Origin: Lachnospiraceae bacterium
GTDB taxonomy: Bacteria > Bacillota > Clostridia > Lachnospirales > Lachnospiraceae
NCBI GenBank assembly: GCA_017470985.1
Contig: JAFUXA010000011.1
Location: 1 to 64,000, forward strand
Length of the DNA stretch: 64,000 bases
Direction of reading: 5' to 3'
Shown: positions 18,538-26,884 of the stretch, one piece after another
Position numbering within the stretch: the stretch's first letter is position 1
How the letters are laid out: each line of letters starts with the position of its first letter
Made by a program: the position numbers and the translations under genes
Notes under the pieces: model-generated
Database searches by the model: none
Told to the model about the DNA's origin: nothing
What the model saw: the letters and a program-made list of their open reading frames with translations, nothing else

Positions 18538-19561
18538 AAAAACTTTTGATATAATGAAATGCTTTGCAATATTTGCTGTAGTAGTGACTCATGTGTCTGG
18601 AGATATATGGTATGGATATCTGGACGGAGAAACATTTGATATTAATGGATTTGTGCAAAGTAGTATCTGGCTTGGAGTGGCTAAGTATGGAGTTCCTGTG
18701 TTTCTTATGATATCAGGTGCGCTACTTTTGAGAAAGACATATGCCACAAAGGACGTGGCCAAAAAGGCAACTATGACAGTGGGGTCATTGGTGTTTTTGC
18801 TGGTTGTATATTACATTGTTGAGGCTATAGTTGAGACACGGAATTTCGGGATTGTATTTCAAAAGGTAGCAAAGGGCCTTGTGATGGGAACAGGACCTAT
18901 ATATTACTGGTATTTGTATGTGCTGTTTGGAATATATCTTATCTTGCCATTTTTGAAAGTGCTGGTGGATGGTATAACCAGAGGGCAATATATATATTTG
19001 CTGTGTTTGATTTTTCTGTCAACTGCAGCACTTCCGCTGGTTTTGTTGGTGGTACCCTATGACATTTTCACTCTCATTAAGATGCTGGAGATGGGATTGC
19101 AAAATATGTCAGGGTATGTGGGATATTTCCTGTTGGGATATTATCTGGAGAAGTACGAGGAAAAAAACGGAAAATGGTTTATCTATCTCATGGGCATGAT
19201 CGGTATATATACTGCAGTTTATCTGGGGTGTCATCAGGCTGAATTTATGGAAGAATACATGAGCTATACCATGCCGGGAGTCGTGATGTATGGTGCCATG
19301 ATGTATCTTTTGCTCAGAAGATCGGCCAGATTTCTGGCAAATACAAAATTGGCTTCTGTATTGTCTTCTGTAGGTCAGAAGACCCTGGGTATATATATTA
19401 TACATATGCCGGTGCTTATGGTGTTGTATTCTCTTGGATTTAATCCTGGGGATATGCTTCCGGCTGTATCCATTCCCATAGCATCCGTGATAGTGCTTGT
19501 GATTTCTTATATATTGGTTTCGGGTATGCGATTGATACCGGGAGTGAGAAGATTGATATAA
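18521..19561 (+). CDS. Acyltransferase family 3 membrane protein
   Basis: About 346 residues. Family features: KTFDIMKCFAIFAVVVTHVSG (helix 1 ending in the conserved His), VAKYGVPVFLMISGALLL (FLMISGALL motif), a WYLYVLFGIYLILPFLK segment, and LGIYIIHMPVL near the C-terminus. These fit the OafA/WecH-like subgroup that acetylates surface polysaccharides. The ATG at 18515 directly abuts GGAG; the GTG at 18521 has a 6-base spacing and is preferred. The gene overlaps the DUF6020 gene by about 17 bases and is closed by a strong bidirectional terminator. Confidence 0.86.
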   Translation: MKKEREKTFDIMKCFAIFAVVVTHVSGDIWYGYLDGETFDINGFVQSSIWLGVAKYGVPVFLMISGALLLRKTYATKDVAKKATMTVGSLVFLLVVYYIVEAIVETRNFGIVFQKVAKGLVMGTGPIYYWYLYVLFGIYLILPFLKVLVDGITRGQYIYLLCLIFLSTAALPLVLLVVPYDIFTLIKMLEMGLQNMSGYVGYFLLGYYLEKYEEKNGKWFIYLMGMIGIYTAVYLGCHQAEFMEEYMSYTMPGVVMYGAMMYLLLRRSARFLANTKLASVLSSVGQKTLGIYIIHMPVLMVLYSLGFNPGDMLPAVSIPIASVIVLVISYILVSGMRLIPGVRRLI

Positions 19562-19567
19562 AATGAA

Positions 19568-19640
19568 ACAGACTCATGATATTTGCTTATTACTATCAGT
19601 GATAAACAGTCGTAAGCAAAGGTCGTGAGTCTGTCTTTTT
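19568..19640. terminator. Bidirectional intrinsic terminator
   Basis: Stem of about 22 bp: ACAGACTCATGATATTTGCT (from 19568) against a near-complement ending GTGAGTCTGT at 19634, followed by CTTTTT on the plus strand. It separates the converging acyltransferase and GT2 genes; its last bases overlap the GT2 stop. Confidence 0.85.
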
Positions 19641-20730
19641 ATAGAAAATGATGCAAAGCCCAACTTCTGAATTGTGGTGATTTAACCGGATATAAGAGTG
19701 TTCTCGGTTTGATTCTCTTACATAATCTTCTGTAGGTTGCCATGGTTGATTTGTATTGTTGTTTGTGGCTTGCTTTGTGCTTGTCATCGGTGAGTATGGC
19801 AATGTCATCGTATATTACATCAAAGAAGAAATTGTAAGCTGCCTGATAGCATTCCATATCATAGGTCTGCAGATAGTCGAGGATCCTGTCAAAGGCTGCA
19901 TAGGCAGCAGGCTGTCGGTCAATTACTTCATTGTCCTGTCTGGTTATACTATCGCTGAAATATACGTAATTGTATAGTTTGTCTGAGATTACGGATATAT
20001 TGTTACAGTGTGAAGCGGCTTGTATACACCACAGTTTGTCCTCATATATATGCAGAGTCTCATCATAGATCGGTAACTTTAGATCCGGGGTTGCGATTGA
20101 AAGGATACGCCAAATCTTATTCCATGGATATCCTCCTCCGCAATAGATGTTGTCAGAGGATATTTCCTTTACAAAATTTCTTCCGGAAAATGTCAGTTCT
20201 TTAGGATGGTCTGTTTTAAAATCTGCCATATTTCCTTTGGCGATTTCTTCCATCATCTGTAGGAATTTGGAATGAGTTGAGCAGGAGTGTTCTGCTGTCA
20301 CATAATGCGGTATGTTCTCTTGGTTTGGATATACATCTGTCCAACTAAAAACAACGGCATCGCTATTTGTACGGTCTAAGTGGCTGATGGCTGTCTCCCA
20401 GGCATTCGGTTCCAGGTAATCATCTGAATCAATAAATGTCAGAAGTTGGTAGTGGTCTATATCTGTAAGTCTTTCGGATAGAATCTGCATGCCATAGTTT
20501 CTTGCAGAACTGACTCCGCCGTTTTCTTTGTGAAGAACCAAGATGCGAGAATCCAAGGTGAGATATTTGTCCAAATAACCTGCGCAAAATTGATTTGAAC
20601 CATCATCTATAATATATAATTTGAAATTCTTGTGAGTCTGAGTTAATACGCTACTTATGCATTTGTCCAATCTGTCCACCGGAGTGTTATAAAACGGTAG
20701 GATAGCATGTATTGTGTAATTAGTATTCAT
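19639..20730 (-). CDS. Family 2 glycosyltransferase
   Basis: About 363 residues, cytoplasmic GT-A enzyme, the only ordinary sugar-adding GT2 in the central part of the locus. N-terminal YTIHAILPFYNTPVDRLDKC, then LYIIDDGSN (UDP/GDP-binding Asp pair), HKENGGVSSARNYGM, and TFIDSDDYLEPNAWE with the DxD motif (about residues 95-99 of the shortened protein). The C-terminal third (DNEVIDRQPAAYAAFDRILDYLQ) is like capsule and teichoic-acid GT2 enzymes. The frame is open up to 20781, but the ATG at 20730 has AGAGGGGA about 12 bases upstream and is where homology starts. It is monocistronic on the minus strand. Confidence 0.87.
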   Translation of the reverse strand: MNTNYTIHAILPFYNTPVDRLDKCISSVLTQTHKNFKLYIIDDGSNQFCAGYLDKYLTLDSRILVLHKENGGVSSARNYGMQILSERLTDIDHYQLLTFIDSDDYLEPNAWETAISHLDRTNSDAVVFSWTDVYPNQENIPHYVTAEHSCSTHSKFLQMMEEIAKGNMADFKTDHPKELTFSGRNFVKEISSDNIYCGGGYPWNKIWRILSIATPDLKLPIYDETLHIYEDKLWCIQAASHCNNISVISDKLYNYVYFSDSITRQDNEVIDRQPAAYAAFDRILDYLQTYDMECYQAAYNFFFDVIYDDIAILTDDKHKASHKQQYKSTMATYRRLCKRIKPRTLLYPVKSPQFRSWALHHFL

Positions 20731-20772
20731 GATAAGTAAAATCCCCTCTGCTGTTGTTTGAATCCTAAGGTA

Positions 20773-20801
20773 ATCATACATAATGTGGCAATTTCTATCA
20801 A
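20773..20801 (-). promoter_or_regulatory. Sigma-A promoter of the minus-strand GT2 gene
   Basis: Minus strand TTGATA (complement of 20796-20801), 17-base spacer, TATGAT (complement of 20773-20778). Start near 20766, leader of about 36 bases. Confidence 0.65.
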
Positions 20802-20808
20802 GATAAAG

Positions 20809-20844
20809 TATAATTTAATGTGATTGTGTCTGCCCTGACAGGGC
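20809..20844 (+). promoter_or_regulatory. Probable promoter and leader hairpin of the flippase gene
   Basis: TATAAT at 20809-20814 with no good -35. About 17 bases later GCCCT-GAC-AGGGC (20832-20844) forms a perfect short dyad with a 3-base loop, which could be an operator or a 5' hairpin. The -35 of the divergent GT2 promoter is only 8 bases away, so the two promoters overlap. Confidence 0.4.
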
Positions 20845-20899
20845 GTGAAATAAAAGGGAAAATAATCGTATTTACAAATAGATTATCAGGAATATATTT

Positions 20900-22477
20900 A
20901 TGAGAACAAAAAATACTTTTTTAAATGCTTTGGCAAATTCGGGAAGTTATGTGATTAATCTCGTACTTTCATTTGTGGCAAGAACAATATTTATCAGAGT
21001 TCTGTCCCAGGAATATCTTGGTGTACAGGGACTCTTTGGAAATATTTTGTCAGTGTTATCCTTGGCGGAACTGGGAATCGGAACTGCCATGATATTTCAT
21101 ATGTACAAGCCTATTGCAGAGGAGGACGAACAGGGCATAATTGAGATGATGAACCTGTATCGAATTCTCTACTCTATCGTGGCGGGAGTAGTCACGGTTG
21201 CCGGCTTGATTCTGGTACCGTTTCTTGGATATTTCACCAAGGGCAACCCGGGGGTGGATGGCCTCACATTAATATATCTAATGTATCTGGCCAACACAGT
21301 TGTGTCATACCTGTGGGGATACAAGAGAGCTTTAATTGACGGTCATCAAAAGGGATATATATCTACATTGATTGTCACTTTGTTTATGACAATTCAATTC
21401 ATTGCTCAGATTGTTGTATTGCTGGTGTTTGAGGATTTTATTATATATCTGTCTATGCAGATTATCTGCAATGTGTTGACCAATATTACAATAGCAATTA
21501 AATGTGACAGGATGTATCCGTATTTAAAGCGAGATAAGAAGTCCCTGCCATCGAAGGAGACCAGACAGTCTATATTTAAAAACGTAAGTGCCATGTTTAT
21601 GCATAAGTTAGGCGACGTTATGGTAAATAATACGGACAGTCTGATTATATCAACATTTGTTGGTCTGGCCACAGTGGGTATATTTGATAATTACCGAATG
21701 CTGTTGGGAAGCGTCAACTCTGCCATCAATGGAATCCTGGGATCATTTGTGGCAAGCGTGGGAAATCTGTCTGTGACAGATGATAAAAGCAGAGTGTTCC
21801 ACGTATACAAGACACTGAATTTTATTGGATTTTGGATTCATTCTTATGCAGCAGTAGCTTTTTTTGTGCTGTTTAATCCGTTTATCAAGACATGGATAGA
21901 TTTGACCGGACGAAATGGTGATGATTATCTGTTTCCGCTCAGCGTGGTATTTCTCATAGTGATAAATTTCTATATGAGTGGCATGCGCAAGGTTACATTG
22001 AATTTCAGAGATGCCATGGGATTGTATTGGTATGACAGATATAAGCCTATTGCGGAAGTGATTGTAAATCTGGTTGTATCAATTGTTCTTGTAATTAAGT
22101 ATGGTCTGGTTGGTGTGCTGATTGGAACCTTTGTATCTACAGTGGGAGTGTGCTTCTGGGTGGAGGCTTTGGTTACATACAAATACGGGTTTGAGAAAAG
22201 CGTAAGTCATTATTTTAAAATGTTTACGATATATACCGGAAGTATGTTCTTGTTTGGAGGCATTACTTATGGGCTATGCCGGTTGATTTCAATGGGAGGT
22301 ATCCCGGAGGTTCTGTTAAAGCTGGTTGCGTGTACAGTTCTGTACAATGGAATAATTATGATTGTATATGGCAGAACAACAGAGTATAGAGAATTTATGG
22401 AGAAGCTGGTGGGCCTGATTGAAGGAAAGCTTGGCAGAGAAATGGTAATGCTCAGAAGAGTGCTTAGAGTGAAGTAG
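20900..22477 (+). CDS. Oligosaccharide flippase (Wzx-like, MOP/PST superfamily)
   Basis: 525 residues, about 12-14 helices. Flips undecaprenyl-diphosphate-linked oligosaccharide to the outer face. The start NALANSGSYVINLVLSFVARTIFIRVLSQEYLGVQGLFGNILSVLSLAELGIG (in part) is the classical PST/Wzx opening (RTxFIxxLGxEYLGLxGLF, LSLAELGIG). Also NTDSLIISTFVGLATVGIFDNY, another family motif. Ribosome-binding site CAGGAA is 8 bases before the ATG. It starts a plus-strand unit running through to the ManC gene. Its presence implies a lipid-linked repeat unit assembled in the cytoplasm; no priming phosphoglycosyltransferase is in the window. Confidence 0.9.
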   Translation: MRTKNTFLNALANSGSYVINLVLSFVARTIFIRVLSQEYLGVQGLFGNILSVLSLAELGIGTAMIFHMYKPIAEEDEQGIIEMMNLYRILYSIVAGVVTVAGLILVPFLGYFTKGNPGVDGLTLIYLMYLANTVVSYLWGYKRALIDGHQKGYISTLIVTLFMTIQFIAQIVVLLVFEDFIIYLSMQIICNVLTNITIAIKCDRMYPYLKRDKKSLPSKETRQSIFKNVSAMFMHKLGDVMVNNTDSLIISTFVGLATVGIFDNYRMLLGSVNSAINGILGSFVASVGNLSVTDDKSRVFHVYKTLNFIGFWIHSYAAVAFFVLFNPFIKTWIDLTGRNGDDYLFPLSVVFLIVINFYMSGMRKVTLNFRDAMGLYWYDRYKPIAEVIVNLVVSIVLVIKYGLVGVLIGTFVSTVGVCFWVEALVTYKYGFEKSVSHYFKMFTIYTGSMFLFGGITYGLCRLISMGGIPEVLLKLVACTVLYNGIIMIVYGRTTEYREFMEKLVGLIEGKLGREMVMLRRVLRVK

Positions 22478-22501
22478 ATAAATAGGTGGTATTTAATACA
22501 A

Positions 22502-23146
22502 ATGAAGCAGAGAAGCAAAAAGGTAATAGCCATATCCTTGGTTTTAACCATGGTATGTACGATGGTGTGTGGTTGTAAAAAAAGTGACCGGTCAGGTGAG
22601 ATAAGTGGTGAGACATATAAATTCCTTGATGAATCAGGTGAAAATATAGGTGTTAGATTTAATGGTGGAGCAGATTGCTTTTCCGCTGTGACCAATATGG
22701 ATATGTTTTATAAAGGATTGTCCATATGTATTGATAGGGTGTACGCTCGGGAACAGGTGACAGGAGGAGATGCCGATCTTGTTCAAACTGCATTTATGAA
22801 AGAGCAAAAATGTGATGCAACAATGTCTGGAGTGTTGAATTGTGAAGACACAATGGAGATACTTGAGGATTGTGGATTGTCATTTGTTACAAGAGGGGAT
22901 GGTACGTATAGTTGCATTCCTGATTTGGTAATTCCCTTTGAGATTGCTGAAGGTGATGACCAGGCATACAGATTGGCTGAATTGGTAAAGGCCGATTTGG
23001 GAATAATAGGAATTGTTGTTGAAATAAAAGTATATCCTGTTGATGAATATACCGAATTAATTCAAAATGATTCATATCATTTGATAGCGACTGTGTCGGA
23101 TGAGTCAAATGAGGATACAGGCTACATTCCTCTTTGGAAGAAGTAG
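22502..23146 (+). CDS. Small lipoprotein resembling a shortened peptide-binding (SBP family 5) protein
   Basis: 214 residues. Residues 1-24 are a lipoprotein signal (basic start, hydrophobic core, lipobox MVCGC with Cys at about 24). Residues about 60-90 (NMDMFYKGLSICIDRVYARE) look like the AL.YAIDR segment of OppA-type proteins, and residues about 140-205 (IPFEIAEGDDQAYRLAELVK, ADLGIIGIVVEIKVYPVDEY) like their C-terminal 'aaeLiqadL.kiGIkVe' segment. Family members have about 550 residues, so most of the sugar- or peptide-binding lobes are missing. Either a degraded remnant or a small derived protein; the intact frame, signal and placement between flippase and paralogue 4 favour a derived, expressed protein. 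Confidence 0.65.
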   Translation: MKQRSKKVIAISLVLTMVCTMVCGCKKSDRSGEISGETYKFLDESGENIGVRFNGGADCFSAVTNMDMFYKGLSICIDRVYAREQVTGGDADLVQTAFMKEQKCDATMSGVLNCEDTMEILEDCGLSFVTRGDGTYSCIPDLVIPFEIAEGDDQAYRLAELVKADLGIIGIVVEIKVYPVDEYTELIQNDSYHLIATVSDESNEDTGYIPLWKK

Positions 23147-23177
23147 TCTGGAATTTGCTTGTAATGTGGAGATGAAT

Positions 23178-24395
23178 ATGAACAGTGAATATAAAAGAAA
23201 AGTTAATTTGTTTGTGGCAGGATTAGCTGGTTTTTACTTTTTGATATTTATACTAACGTATGATGCGGAATTAACTATATATAATTCTTCTTTATTAGGG
23301 TTTTCTTACGAGTACGGTTTTATTCCACGTGCTTTTATTGGAACCATCTATCATTTCATCGATTTGATATTGCCGATTGATATGTATTCATATGGAATGG
23401 CAATGCGATTTGTTGAAGTGACAACAGCATTGTTTTTTGTTTTGATGTTGGCAGTTGCCCGCAAAACTTTGTTGATGGTAACAGAAGAGAAATTCCGATT
23501 ACTTGGAATAATGTGGATTGTATATGGCATCCTCTTTGTAAGTATGTTTTCGTCCAAATATAATTTCGGAAGAGTCGATTTGTTCATGCTTATAATCGAT
23601 GTGATAGGTGTGATATTGTTACTATATAAGAGATGTGAATGGTTGATCATTCCTTTGTCTGTTGTAGGAGTGTTGATTCATGAAGGCTTTGTATTTATGT
23701 ATTTTGCAGTGTTGCTGGTAATGCTGTTTTATCGATTCGTGATGACAGAGGAAAAACTAAAGTACGGACTCATATTTGTACTGTCCTTCGGAGCTGCATC
23801 GGCAATGTTTTTGTATATACATTTTGTAAGAACTCCTGTGGATGCATCCACATATATGGAGATATACAGACAGGGAAGACGATTATCAAGTATTGACATG
23901 CCGCATGTTTCATTGCTCTCTGCAGAACTACTATGTGTTAATCTGGCAGATATTGAGAAAGTGTTTCATAGAGAGAACCTGTTGCAATTACCAATCTTTT
24001 TAATACTCATGCTGCCATATTTGATTTTTGTGGGCAGATTATTTAAGAAAATGCAAAAGAAAAGTGATGGTCCGGAGAAAAAGCTGCTTGCATTGGCAAT
24101 TATGTTTGGATGGATAACATTATTGCCAAATTATCTGTTGAAAGTAGATTATGGAAGATGGTTATTTGCAACCTTCAGCTATCTGTTATTGATATTTATT
24201 ACAATGATTGCAGATGGTAATAGAATATTGACGGATGCATTGAATGATGAAATCGAAGCAATTAATAAACATAACGGAGTCGGGGGGTTATTAATGATTT
24301 ATCCGATTATTATGGTTCCGTTCATGGATGTATATATTAATGATATGTTGAAAAGAATTGCGGATATGTTAAATGTATATCTGAATTTGTACTAG
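23178..24395 (+). CDS. Polytopic membrane protein, tandem paralogue family, member 4 of 7
   Basis: 405 residues. Shared motifs: NSSLLGFSYEYGFIPRAFIG, NFGRVDLF, LIHEGFVFMYF, AELLCVNLADIE (the EILG motif altered), LKVDYGRW, PFMDVYI. The FSH motif is replaced (HFVRTPVDASTYME), as in member 3. The frame is open from 23100, where it overlaps the lipoprotein, but GTGGAG (23166-23171) is correctly placed for the ATG at 23178, so I use 23178. The stop TAG is part of the ribosome-binding site of member 5, so the two are coupled. Confidence 0.83.
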   Translation: MNSEYKRKVNLFVAGLAGFYFLIFILTYDAELTIYNSSLLGFSYEYGFIPRAFIGTIYHFIDLILPIDMYSYGMAMRFVEVTTALFFVLMLAVARKTLLMVTEEKFRLLGIMWIVYGILFVSMFSSKYNFGRVDLFMLIIDVIGVILLLYKRCEWLIIPLSVVGVLIHEGFVFMYFAVLLVMLFYRFVMTEEKLKYGLIFVLSFGAASAMFLYIHFVRTPVDASTYMEIYRQGRRLSSIDMPHVSLLSAELLCVNLADIEKVFHRENLLQLPIFLILMLPYLIFVGRLFKKMQKKSDGPEKKLLALAIMFGWITLLPNYLLKVDYGRWLFATFSYLLLIFITMIADGNRILTDALNDEIEAINKHNGVGGLLMIYPIIMVPFMDVYINDMLKRIADMLNVYLNLY

Positions 24396-24404
24396 GAGAC
24401 TGAA

Positions 24405-25601
24405 GTGAAGACAAAAGAAAACAACAAAATTTTTATAGTGCTTTTAACATTGTTAGGAGCATGTCTGTCTTATAGATATTTTGGGCATGAAGTTTCTAAA
24501 TATAATACGACCCTATTTGCTTTTTCATACAAGTACGGGTTTATTTCTAGAGGGTTTCTGGGGACGGCTTATGCTTGGTTGGATAAAATCCTACCGTTTA
24601 ATCTGATGACTTATTCCTGGGTGTATTTGTGTTGTATAGCCGCTACGGCATTTTTGTATATTCTTCTGATTCTGTTTTTTGGAAGCTGCATGAGAAAATG
24701 CAATGAGGCCCAGAATAGAAATGTGGCATATTTGATAATTATGATTTCCATCTTTACATTTCCAATGTTTGTCACCATGGAGATGTTGGGACGATTGGAT
24801 ACATTTTTGATGATCCTTGTAGTTATAAGTATGTTTTGCCTGCTGTATGATCGCTGTCTGTGGTTGATACCTATTATGTGCGTGTTGGCCATGTTGGTGC
24901 ATCAGGGATTTGTATTTACAAATATCAACGTCATTTTGGCGCTTTTGGCATACAAGGCTTTGAAATCGAAGGATGGGAAGAAGTATTATATTATCTTTGG
25001 GATTACGCTGTCGTTGTGCTCCGTATTATTCTTGTATTTTGAATTCTTTAGTCATGCCAACGGTAGTGCCATAGTTAGTGAAGTGATTGATGCGGCAAAG
25101 CAGTTATCAAGTACAGGAGATGGGTATAATCCTTCCATTATTACACATGAGATATTGGGTCAGGATGTGTATGATGCAGAGAGTCAGTATAGAGCGCTGG
25201 CCTACAAAGAGACCATTATATTTATGGTATTTTTCTGGCCGTTTTTGTTACTTGGGCTTCGGTTTTTAAAAGAGATTGTGACCGGAAAGCGAGGAAAGGA
25301 TCTTCTCGCATATGGAATCATTGCCCTGGGAGGCTTGACCATGATACCGGAGATATTGCTGAAAGTTGATTTCGGAAGATATGCATATTATACATTCTGG
25401 TATTATCTGATAGTGGCGCTGTATCTTGTTATTTGGAATGATAATGTGGTGATAAATGCGCTTGAAAATGTTAAAAAGACGATCAGTCGATTTTTGCCGA
25501 TACCTCAATTGATTTTTGCATATGTTATGGTATTTGTTCCGTTTCATGATATTATTTACGGCATATTGATAGATAAGATATATGTATTTTTGTTTCTGTG
25601 A
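24405..25601 (+). CDS. Polytopic membrane protein, tandem paralogue family, member 5 of 7
   Basis: 398 residues, closest to member 2 by eye. Motifs: NTTLFAFSYKYGFISRGFLG, MLGRLDTF (FGR changed to LGR), LVHQGFVFTNIN, YFEFFSHANGSAIV, HEILGQDVYDAES, LKVDFGRYAY, PFHDIIY. Starts with GTG: AGGAGA at 24394-24399 gives a 5-base spacing, and there is no nearby in-frame ATG. About ten helices with a short N-terminal cytoplasmic tail (KTKENNK). Function not recognised; see the family finding. Confidence 0.84.
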   Translation: MKTKENNKIFIVLLTLLGACLSYRYFGHEVSKYNTTLFAFSYKYGFISRGFLGTAYAWLDKILPFNLMTYSWVYLCCIAATAFLYILLILFFGSCMRKCNEAQNRNVAYLIIMISIFTFPMFVTMEMLGRLDTFLMILVVISMFCLLYDRCLWLIPIMCVLAMLVHQGFVFTNINVILALLAYKALKSKDGKKYYIIFGITLSLCSVLFLYFEFFSHANGSAIVSEVIDAAKQLSSTGDGYNPSIITHEILGQDVYDAESQYRALAYKETIIFMVFFWPFLLLGLRFLKEIVTGKRGKDLLAYGIIALGGLTMIPEILLKVDFGRYAYYTFWYYLIVALYLVIWNDNVVINALENVKKTISRFLPIPQLIFAYVMVFVPFHDIIYGILIDKIYVFLFL

Positions 25602-25645
25602 TTTATAGAAGGTGCAGAAAACAGGCAATTTTTATAGGGTGAGAA

Positions 25646-26869
25646 ATGATGGTAAACGTAGACAAAAAGAAAAAAGATTTATATTTCGTGATTTCCATGA
25701 TTATTTTTGCTGTGTTTGTTGAAATTCGATATTTTGAGCACAGCATCAATCCTCAGGATACAACAGCTTTTGCTTTTTCATATAAATATGGTTTTATTTC
25801 TAGAGGATTTATGGGTACTTTACTGCAGGTATTAGACAGCGTAATGTCGAGAAACCTGCTGAGCTATAAAGGTATATATTATATATCATTCGTTGCAACA
25901 GTAGTGTTGATAGGATTGATAATATATATGTTCTATAAGGTGTTGCAAAAAGTGGATGACAAGAAGAGGTTGTTGCCGGAAGCTATTATGGCATTTATAG
26001 CAATCAATGCTTTTCCAATGTATTTCTCCCGCGATAATTTCGGTCGTTTGGATGTATACTTGACCATTATAATGATTGTGTCAATTCTGTTGATTCAGGA
26101 GGAGAAGTTTGAATGGTTGCTGGTACCTCTGAGTATTCTGGCTATGTTAATACATCATGGATACGTGTTTATGAATGTGAATATTGTCCTTGTACTATTG
26201 CTGTATAAGGCTGCTAAAACAGAAGCTGCACAGAGGAAAAAATATTTAATATTATTTGCCCTGGTATTTATTGCGGTATCAATTATGTTTCTTTATTTTG
26301 AATTCTTCAGTCATTTGCATGGAGAAGCTATTTATCAGGAGATACACGATACAGCTGCGGCAATTTCAGAGGACGGTCAGAGTGTAAATGATTCCTTGTT
26401 GAAACATGAGATATTGGGATTAGATGTATATGATGATGAATATGCATATAGAAGACTTAATCAGGTTGAATTTCCAAAGTATTTAGTTTTATATTCTCCC
26501 ATTCTGGTTGCTGCATTGATGTTGATAATAGAAATTATAAAAAATGCAAAAGATAGATTCACTAAGATGCTTCATGTAATGATATTGCTTGGAGGAGTAA
26601 CTGTTTTGCCGGAAATGGTGTTAAAGGTAGATTATGGTAGATATGTATTTGCATTGATATTGTATTACAGTACAATTCTACTTGTTCTAATCGCTATGGG
26701 AGATGAGGCTGTGGACGGTGCTTTGACAACAATGCGAACAAAGTATAAGAAGTTTGTATGGGCAATACCAGGGTTATTGATTTATGCAATGATATTTGTG
26801 CCTTATAGAGCAGTTAGAATATCGGAAGTTGTAAATACGATTACATTTTTTATATATGGATTCCACTAA
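25646..26869 (+). CDS. Polytopic membrane protein, tandem paralogue family, member 6 of 7
   Basis: 407 residues. Motifs: DTTAFAFSYKYGFISRGFMG (first Asn is Asp), NFGRLDVY, LIHHGYVFMNVN, YFEFFSHLHGEAIY, HEILGLDVYDDEY, LKVDYGRYVF, PYRAVRI (the late Asp of the PxxD motif is lost). Start ATG at 25646 with AGGGTGAG upstream; a second ATG follows directly. It lies 44 bases after member 5, which suggests one transcript with members 4 and 5. Confidence 0.84.
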   Translation: MMVNVDKKKKDLYFVISMIIFAVFVEIRYFEHSINPQDTTAFAFSYKYGFISRGFMGTLLQVLDSVMSRNLLSYKGIYYISFVATVVLIGLIIYMFYKVLQKVDDKKRLLPEAIMAFIAINAFPMYFSRDNFGRLDVYLTIIMIVSILLIQEEKFEWLLVPLSILAMLIHHGYVFMNVNIVLVLLLYKAAKTEAAQRKKYLILFALVFIAVSIMFLYFEFFSHLHGEAIYQEIHDTAAAISEDGQSVNDSLLKHEILGLDVYDDEYAYRRLNQVEFPKYLVLYSPILVAALMLIIEIIKNAKDRFTKMLHVMILLGGVTVLPEMVLKVDYGRYVFALILYYSTILLVLIAMGDEAVDGALTTMRTKYKKFVWAIPGLLIYAMIFVPYRAVRISEVVNTITFFIYGFH

Positions 26870-26884
26870 AAAGAGGTTAGGACA

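Noticed and set aside
22267..22695. 142-residue minus-strand ORF across the flippase end and lipoprotein start
   Set aside because: It overlaps two convincing genes, has low-complexity hydrophobic content, no ribosome-binding site and no recognisable motif.
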